NCBI GenBank assembly: GCA_017474705.1 | Contig: JAFVHC010000023.1 | Location: 1 to 9,389 of the forward strand | Length of the DNA: 9,389 nucleotides | Reading direction: 5' to 3' | Source: Bacillota bacterium | GTDB lineage: Bacteria; Bacillota; Clostridia; Lachnospirales; Bianqueaceae | Part shown: piece by piece, positions 6,150 through 9,389 of the stretch | Layout of the letters: every line of letters begins with the position of its first letter | Position numbering within the stretch: position 1 is the stretch's first letter | Program-made: the position numbers and the translations under genes | The notes under the pieces: generated by a model | Database searches by the model: none | The model's input: the letters and a program-made list of their open reading frames with translations, nothing else | Told to the model about the DNA's origin: nothing

Positions 6150-6440
6150 TCAGCGTTTTCTCCCGAAGAGCTTTTGGATGAGCGATCTTTTTGGAGGCGC
6201 TGCGTACACAGGTGCCGGATGCCCGAAATACTCCGGCGGTGCATAGACAGCCGCGAAAGACCTGTCGTCCCGAAGCGGCGGAGCGGCATAGAGTTCTGCC
6301 ATCTGACCACGCCCTACCTGCGAACCGCACTGAGGACAGAACATGGCATTTTCCTGAAGCGCTGCCCCGCATTTGGCACAGTATCCCGGGGTCTTTTCAT
6401 AATTCTGTGGGTATGTTGGCTGTTTGTTTTCCTGGTCCAT
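6150..6440 (-). CDS. Small zinc-ribbon protein with Tyr/Pro-rich tail
   Basis: A 96-residue protein. After a polar N-terminus (1-19) comes a zinc-ribbon CX2C-X10-CX2C at C21/C24/C35/C38 (YCAKCG...FCPQCG), which should bind one zinc. The rest is low-complexity and includes three spaced Tyr-Pro motifs: YAAPP (51-55), YAPP (66-69) and YAAPP (79-83). It ends in a strongly basic tail (KRSLIQKLFGRKR, 84-96). There is no membrane segment, unlike many zinc-ribbon proteins of Bacillota. AAGGAG (6447-6452) lies six bases before ATG, a strong ribosome site. It is the first gene of an operon with the radical SAM/SPASM gene, two bases apart. It could be a substrate or adaptor of that enzyme, or an unrelated zinc-ribbon protein. 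The name rests on the motif; no function is established. Confidence 0.8.
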   Translation of the reverse strand: MDQENKQPTYPQNYEKTPGYCAKCGAALQENAMFCPQCGSQVGRGQMAELYAAPPLRDDRSFAAVYAPPEYFGHPAPVYAAPPKRSLIQKLFGRKR

Positions 6441-6455
6441 TTGTATCTCCTTATC

Positions 6456-6494
6456 AAAAAAGGTCGTCTTATGCCATTATAGCATAAGACGGCC
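6456..6494 (-). terminator. Intrinsic terminator of the ECF transporter operon
   Basis: On the - strand GGCCGTCTTATGC (6494-6482) pairs with GCATAAGACGACC (6474-6462), a 13-bp stem with one G.U pair and a seven-base loop (6481-6475), followed by TTTTTT (6461-6456). It lies about 10 bases after the ecfT stop codon. Its loop carries the -10 box of the next operon. Confidence 0.9.
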
Positions 6495-6504
6495 TTTGAT
6501 TCAA
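6476..6504 (-). promoter_or_regulatory. SigA-type promoter of the zinc-ribbon/radical SAM operon, nested in the terminator
   Basis: On the - strand TTGAAT (6504-6499) and a perfect TATAAT (6481-6476) are exactly 17 bp apart, with an extended TG (TGCTATAAT). The -35 box abuts the ecfT stop codon and the -10 sits in the loop of the ECF terminator hairpin. Initiation near 6469 would yield RNA with only the 3' arm of the hairpin, so the new transcript escapes termination. Confidence 0.75.
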
Positions 6505-7263
6505 TCACAGCAGCACTGTCAGCACGATCAGCCCAAGCCCCAACAGCAACAGCAGATAGTCCGGCAGGCGGAACTTTGCCACTTTACTGCTGCTGTCCTT
6601 GGTGCGCAGGTTGAAGCCCCGCAGCTCCACAGCCATGGCAGCGGTCTCGATCTTCTTGACAGAGGAGATCAGAAGCGGCACGCACAGCGGTACGATGAGA
6701 CCCACTTTTTTGAAGAAATTCCGTGTATCGAACTCGACCCCGCGGGCGGTCTGCGCCTCCATGATACCGTTCAGATCCGTGGTGAATACCGGGATGAAGC
6801 GGATCGCTGATGTCACAGCAAAGGCATACTTATAAGGCACATGCCAACGGCTGACCATCGCATTCGACAGGTCGGACATCCGCGTGAGGGAGATCATCAA
6901 GGCCAGGGGCAATGTGATGTCGATCAGGCGCAGGACGCCCAGCAGAGCGGTCTTAAGTCCATCCCATGTGATGGCCAGTTTCCCGATGTAGAACGCGGGC
7001 TCTCCGGTACATACGACCAGAGCCTGCAGGATGAACAGAAACACCGCGATCTTAAGAAGTCCTTTCAAAAGCTTCAGCGCCTGTTTGAAGATACCACCAA
7101 AGACACCGATCAAAAGGTCCAGCACGAAGACGCCCAGAAGAACGTACAGATCATTGGTCACGAAGCAGGCGATGCAGATCAAAAGCGAAAAAAGGATCTT
7201 GCTGCGCGGGTCCATCCGGTGCAGGAACGTATCGCCCGGGAAATAGTTCATCAACCCTTTCAC
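6505..7263 (-). CDS. ecfT: ECF transporter T component (EcfT, transmembrane coupling protein)
   Basis: Membrane scaffold that couples the two ECF ATPases to the substrate-binding S subunit. The 252-residue protein has hydrophobic helices across residues 22-55, 68-87, 104-125, 145-160, 187-201 and 234-252. It carries the N-terminal HRMDPRSK (15-22) and both family coupling signatures: ARG at 173-175 (EAQTARG) and the second RG motif ELRG at 213-216, which bind grooves of the ATPases. The start is GTG at 7263, supported by AAGGGAGG seven bases upstream; an ATG four codons later lacks a proper ribosome site. It is the last gene of the ECF operon, two bases after the stop of the preceding ATPase gene, and is followed by the terminator at 6456-6494. 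Confidence 0.92.
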   Translation of the reverse strand: MKGLMNYFPGDTFLHRMDPRSKILFSLLICIACFVTNDLYVLLGVFVLDLLIGVFGGIFKQALKLLKGLLKIAVFLFILQALVVCTGEPAFYIGKLAITWDGLKTALLGVLRLIDITLPLALMISLTRMSDLSNAMVSRWHVPYKYAFAVTSAIRFIPVFTTDLNGIMEAQTARGVEFDTRNFFKKVGLIVPLCVPLLISSVKKIETAAMAVELRGFNLRTKDSSSKVAKFRLPDYLLLLLGLGLIVLTVLL

Positions 7264-7265
7264 GA

Positions 7266-8084
7266 CTATGCCTCCCTTCTGTACGCTTCCACACAGGCCG
7301 TCATTTCATCGACCGTGCAGACCTCTTCAAACCCGGTGTACCCATCTGCCTGCAGTAAGGCTGAAAGGCCGATGATCTGTGGCGGCAGAAGAGCTGACGC
7401 AGCAAGCACCTTAGCGTCACGCAGGATCGTACGGGTCAGGCCATCGGCCGTGATCCTGCCATCGTGCATGACGATCACGTGATCCGAATAATCCAGCACG
7501 ATCTCCATGTCATGGCACACCATGACTACCGTGACTCCTTGCTGGTTCAGGATCTTTACATATTCCATGATCTGGGTGCACTCTTTATAATCCAGACCGG
7601 TCGTGGGCTCATCCAGGATCAGGAGTTCCGGCCGATGGACCAGGGCTGAGGCCAGGGCGATCTTCTGCCGCTCGCCGCGGCTCAGCAGGAAAGGCTCGCC
7701 TTCCGGATCCAGCTGCAGCGCCTCCAGGACTTCCGCTTTCCGTCTTTCACGCTCCGCCTCTTCCGGCACCGTTTTTTCCAGGGTGAAATCCAATTCCTCA
7801 CCCACCGTATTCTTGCAGATCTGGCGGTCCGGATTCTGGAACAAATACCCCATGTGTGCCGCCAGCGTGCTGGTCTTCATCCGGCTGATGTCCTTTCCAT
7901 TGAAGAGGATCCGGCCGGATGTAGGCCGGATCAAGCCTCTGATCAATTTAGCCAAGGTGGTCTTTCCCGCACCGTTCGCGCCGATCAGCGCCGTGATGGA
8001 TCCCTTTTCGATGGTGAAGGACAGGTCCTTCAAAGTGCTCCCTTCTTCTATATAACCGAAGGAAACCTGCTCAAACGTGATCAT
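7266..8084 (-). CDS. ecfA: ECF transporter ATP-binding protein (second ATPase)
   Basis: Cytosolic ABC ATPase of 272 residues that pairs with the other ATPase of the operon to power the ECF transporter. Motifs: Walker A GANGAGKT at 35-42, Q-loop Gln83 (FQNPD), signature LSRGERQ at 134-140, Walker B LLILDE at 154-159 with catalytic Glu159, D-loop GLD, and switch His191 (VCHD). The signature is LSRGE rather than LSGGQ, a variant seen in one of the paired ECF ATPases. The C-terminal extension (about 215-272) fits the ECF-specific dimerisation region. The ATG overlaps the stop of the preceding ATPase gene by four bases (ATGA), with GGAGGT six bases upstream inside that gene, so the two are translationally coupled. 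Whether it is A1 or A2 is not certain. Confidence 0.92.
   Translation of the reverse strand: MITFEQVSFGYIEEGSTLKDLSFTIEKGSITALIGANGAGKTTLAKLIRGLIRPTSGRILFNGKDISRMKTSTLAAHMGYLFQNPDRQICKNTVGEELDFTLEKTVPEEAERERRKAEVLEALQLDPEGEPFLLSRGERQKIALASALVHRPELLILDEPTTGLDYKECTQIMEYVKILNQQGVTVVMVCHDMEIVLDYSDHVIVMHDGRITADGLTRTILRDAKVLAASALLPPQIIGLSALLQADGYTGFEEVCTVDEMTACVEAYRREA
7271..7278 (-). promoter_or_regulatory. Ribosome binding site deciding the GTG start of ecfT
   Basis: AAGGGAGG on the - strand lies seven bases before GTG at 7263 and inside the last codons of the upstream ATPase gene. It supports the GTG over the ATG at 7251. Confidence 0.7.
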
Positions 8085-8920
8085 GAAAGCACCTCCTGCA
8101 TCATCTTCTCCGCTTCCGCCGTATGGATCGGGGCTGCCCCGTGGAACAGATCCTTGCGGACCAGTTCTTTGTACAGAGAGACCACACGTGGCACATGGAT
8201 GCCGATCTCTTCCATACGGTCTGCGCTCTTGAGCACTTCGCGGACCGGACCTTCCATCACGATCCGGCCTTGGTCCAGCAGTACCAACCGCTTAGCATAT
8301 CCGCACAGCAGGCCGACCTTCTGCTCCACCACCACGATCGTTGTGCCGTAAGTTTCATTCAAGGATTTGAGCAGGCGGAAGATCTGCTCACTGCTCTCCG
8401 GGTCCAATTCACCGGTCGGCTCGTCCAGCACGATGACGTCCGGACGCAGGGCGATGATGGCCGCCACCGCGACCTTCTGCTTCTGCCCGCCGCTTAAGGA
8501 TTCGATCTCCCGGTAGCGCAGATCCGATATGCCGGTCCTCTGCAGCGCTTCCTGCAGTCTCCCCTCGATCTCATCTTTAGGAACCCCGAAGTTTTCCAGT
8601 CCGAAAAGGAGTTCATCCTCGACGTAGGAGGCTACCATCTGTGCGTCCACATCCTGGAACACACTGCCCACCTTCCCGGCCAGCTGCTCCGGCTTCGTTT
8701 CGACAGTGTCCATCCCGTCCACCAGCACGGATCCATAGAAATCCCCGGGATAATAATGCGGGATGATGCCGTTGATGGCATAGGTCAGCGTGGTTTTCCC
8801 GGCACCGCTGTTGCCGATGACGCCGACAAAATCACCCGGTCGGATCTCCAGGTCGATATCCTTGAGGGCCGGACGTTTGCCGGACGCATACTGAAAGGAG
8901 AACTCCTTCATCTGGATCAT
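8081..8920 (-). CDS. ecfA: ECF transporter ATP-binding protein (first ATPase), switch His replaced by Gln
   Basis: ABC ATPase of 279 residues forming a heterodimer with the product of the next gene. Motifs: Walker A GNSGAGKT at 36-43, Q-loop Gln89 (FQDVDAQ), signature LSGGQ at 142-146, and Walker B VIVLDE at 162-167 with Glu167. The H-loop, normally V-T-H-D, reads VVEQK, so residue 200 is Gln (codon CAG) where a switch histidine is expected. The partner ATPase keeps its histidine, so the dimer is asymmetric, with one canonical and one altered site. AGAGGT at 8932-8927 lies six bases before the ATG. It starts 15 bases after the S-component gene and overlaps the next ATPase gene by four bases, indicating one operon for a dedicated ECF module. 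Confidence 0.92.
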   Translation of the reverse strand: MIQMKEFSFQYASGKRPALKDIDLEIRPGDFVGVIGNSGAGKTTLTYAINGIIPHYYPGDFYGSVLVDGMDTVETKPEQLAGKVGSVFQDVDAQMVASYVEDELLFGLENFGVPKDEIEGRLQEALQRTGISDLRYREIESLSGGQKQKVAVAAIIALRPDVIVLDEPTGELDPESSEQIFRLLKSLNETYGTTIVVVEQKVGLLCGYAKRLVLLDQGRIVMEGPVREVLKSADRMEEIGIHVPRVVSLYKELVRKDLFHGAAPIHTAEAEKMMQEVLS

Positions 8921-8935
8921 GGAAATACCTCTTTC

Positions 8936-9389
8936 TTACTTATTCAGAACTTTTTTCAAAGGCAGGTACAGGATCTGCACGATAATGGCGTTGATGACAG
9001 CCGTGCACAGTACGATCGGCACATAGGCGGCCATGGCGCTCGCTTCATAATGCATGAACAGGAACAGGCAGATGACGTAGGTGCCGCCGCTGACCACCGT
9101 GCTGATGAATGTGGACAGGACCGGGTTCAGGTCGAGCTTTTTGATGCGGAACGGGACGTGGATCAGCAGACCCATGACGGCGGCGCCAAGCAGTTCACTG
9201 ATGAAATTGATGTATGGCGTGCCCGGCAGCACCTGGCAGATGGCACCGGCCAAAAGACCGATGATCAGACACTCGATGAACCGCGGGCGGATCAGCAGGA
9301 TCGCCAGGCAGTACATCGCGATGATGAGTTCGGTTTCATGCCGAAGAAATTGATGATGGAGCCCGCGAAATACTTGAGCACCGCGCCGG
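8936..9389 (-). CDS. ECF transporter S component, TrpP-like; 5' end outside window, apparent frameshift
   Basis: Substrate-binding membrane subunit of the ECF transporter encoded just downstream. The uninterrupted frame from 9316 gives 126 residues with several membrane helices and the stretches PGTPYINFISELLG and STVVSGGTY. Upstream, another frame reads AVLKYFAGSIINFFGMKP from 9383 to 9331. Adding one base near 9331 joins MKP to ELIIAMYC, giving MKPELII at the position where TrpP-type tryptophan transporters carry a similar MKP motif. So the gene has lost one base here, either truly (pseudogene) or through a sequencing or assembly error. The rest of the operon is intact, which makes a sequence error or very recent mutation likely. 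Tryptophan or a related compound as substrate is an inference from family resemblance recalled without a search. The true start lies beyond the window. Confidence 0.72.
   Translation of the reverse strand, partial: RRGAQVFRGLHHQFLRHETELIIAMYCLAILLIRPRFIECLIIGLLAGAICQVLPGTPYINFISELLGAAVMGLLIHVPFRIKKLDLNPVLSTFISTVVSGGTYVICLFLFMHYEASAMAAYVPIVLCTAVINAIIVQILYLPLKKVLNK

Noticed and set aside
6148..6372. 75-residue N-terminal extension of the radical SAM protein
   Set aside because: It would overlap the zinc-ribbon gene in another frame, has no ribosome site and adds no recognisable domain; the ATG at 6147 gives a normal radical SAM start.
7854..8351. + strand open frames across the ECF ATPase genes
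   Set aside because: Antisense shadows of two ATPases with complete Walker and signature motifs.

Overview
The window looks like chromosomal DNA from a Bacillota (Firmicutes) bacterium whose genes are rich in G and C. The clues are strong SigA-like promoters (TTG..., 17-18 bp, TATAAT) and AGGAGG-type ribosome sites. There are also compact operons ended by intrinsic hairpin terminators, an ECF-type vitamin/amino-acid transporter with two ATPases, and an aldo/keto reductase carrying two [4Fe-4S] motifs, which suggests anaerobic life. I cannot place it more finely (Erysipelotrichia and Clostridia are both plausible). I see no phage, transposase or tRNA genes.

Left half, + strand. A monocistronic phosphohexomutase-family gene (146-1684) has its own promoter. 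A major-facilitator transporter (1786-2946) follows, with a promoter and ribosome site folded into one long dyad, and it ends in an intrinsic terminator. Directly after that terminator a new promoter drives a two-gene unit: an aldo/keto reductase with a C-terminal 2x[4Fe-4S] domain (3058-4179) and a small multi-pass membrane protein of unknown function (4182-4706).

Middle. Between 4707 and 5057 there is no gene but a degenerate tandem array of about 53-bp units (six recognisable, a seventh vestigial). It sits in the 3' untranslated region of the reductase operon. Each unit can be drawn as a hairpin whose outer arms differ in sequence yet remain complementary in most units. A large, probably bidirectional terminator (5058-5108) closes it and separates it from the convergent operon.

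Right half, - strand. From right to left comes an ECF transporter operon: an S component resembling the TrpP tryptophan-transporter family (5' end beyond the window, apparent one-base frameshift near 9331), two ECF ATPases (8081-8920 and 7266-8084) and the T component (6505-7263). It ends in a terminator whose hairpin also contains the promoter of the next operon. That operon encodes a 96-residue zinc-ribbon protein with a Tyr/Pro-rich tail (6150-6440) and a radical SAM/SPASM enzyme (5137-6147), two bases apart. This pair resembles a peptide- or protein-modifying enzyme with a candidate small substrate.

Most interesting for follow-up are the zinc-ribbon/radical-SAM pair, the tandem hairpin array, and the two places where a promoter lies inside a dyad.
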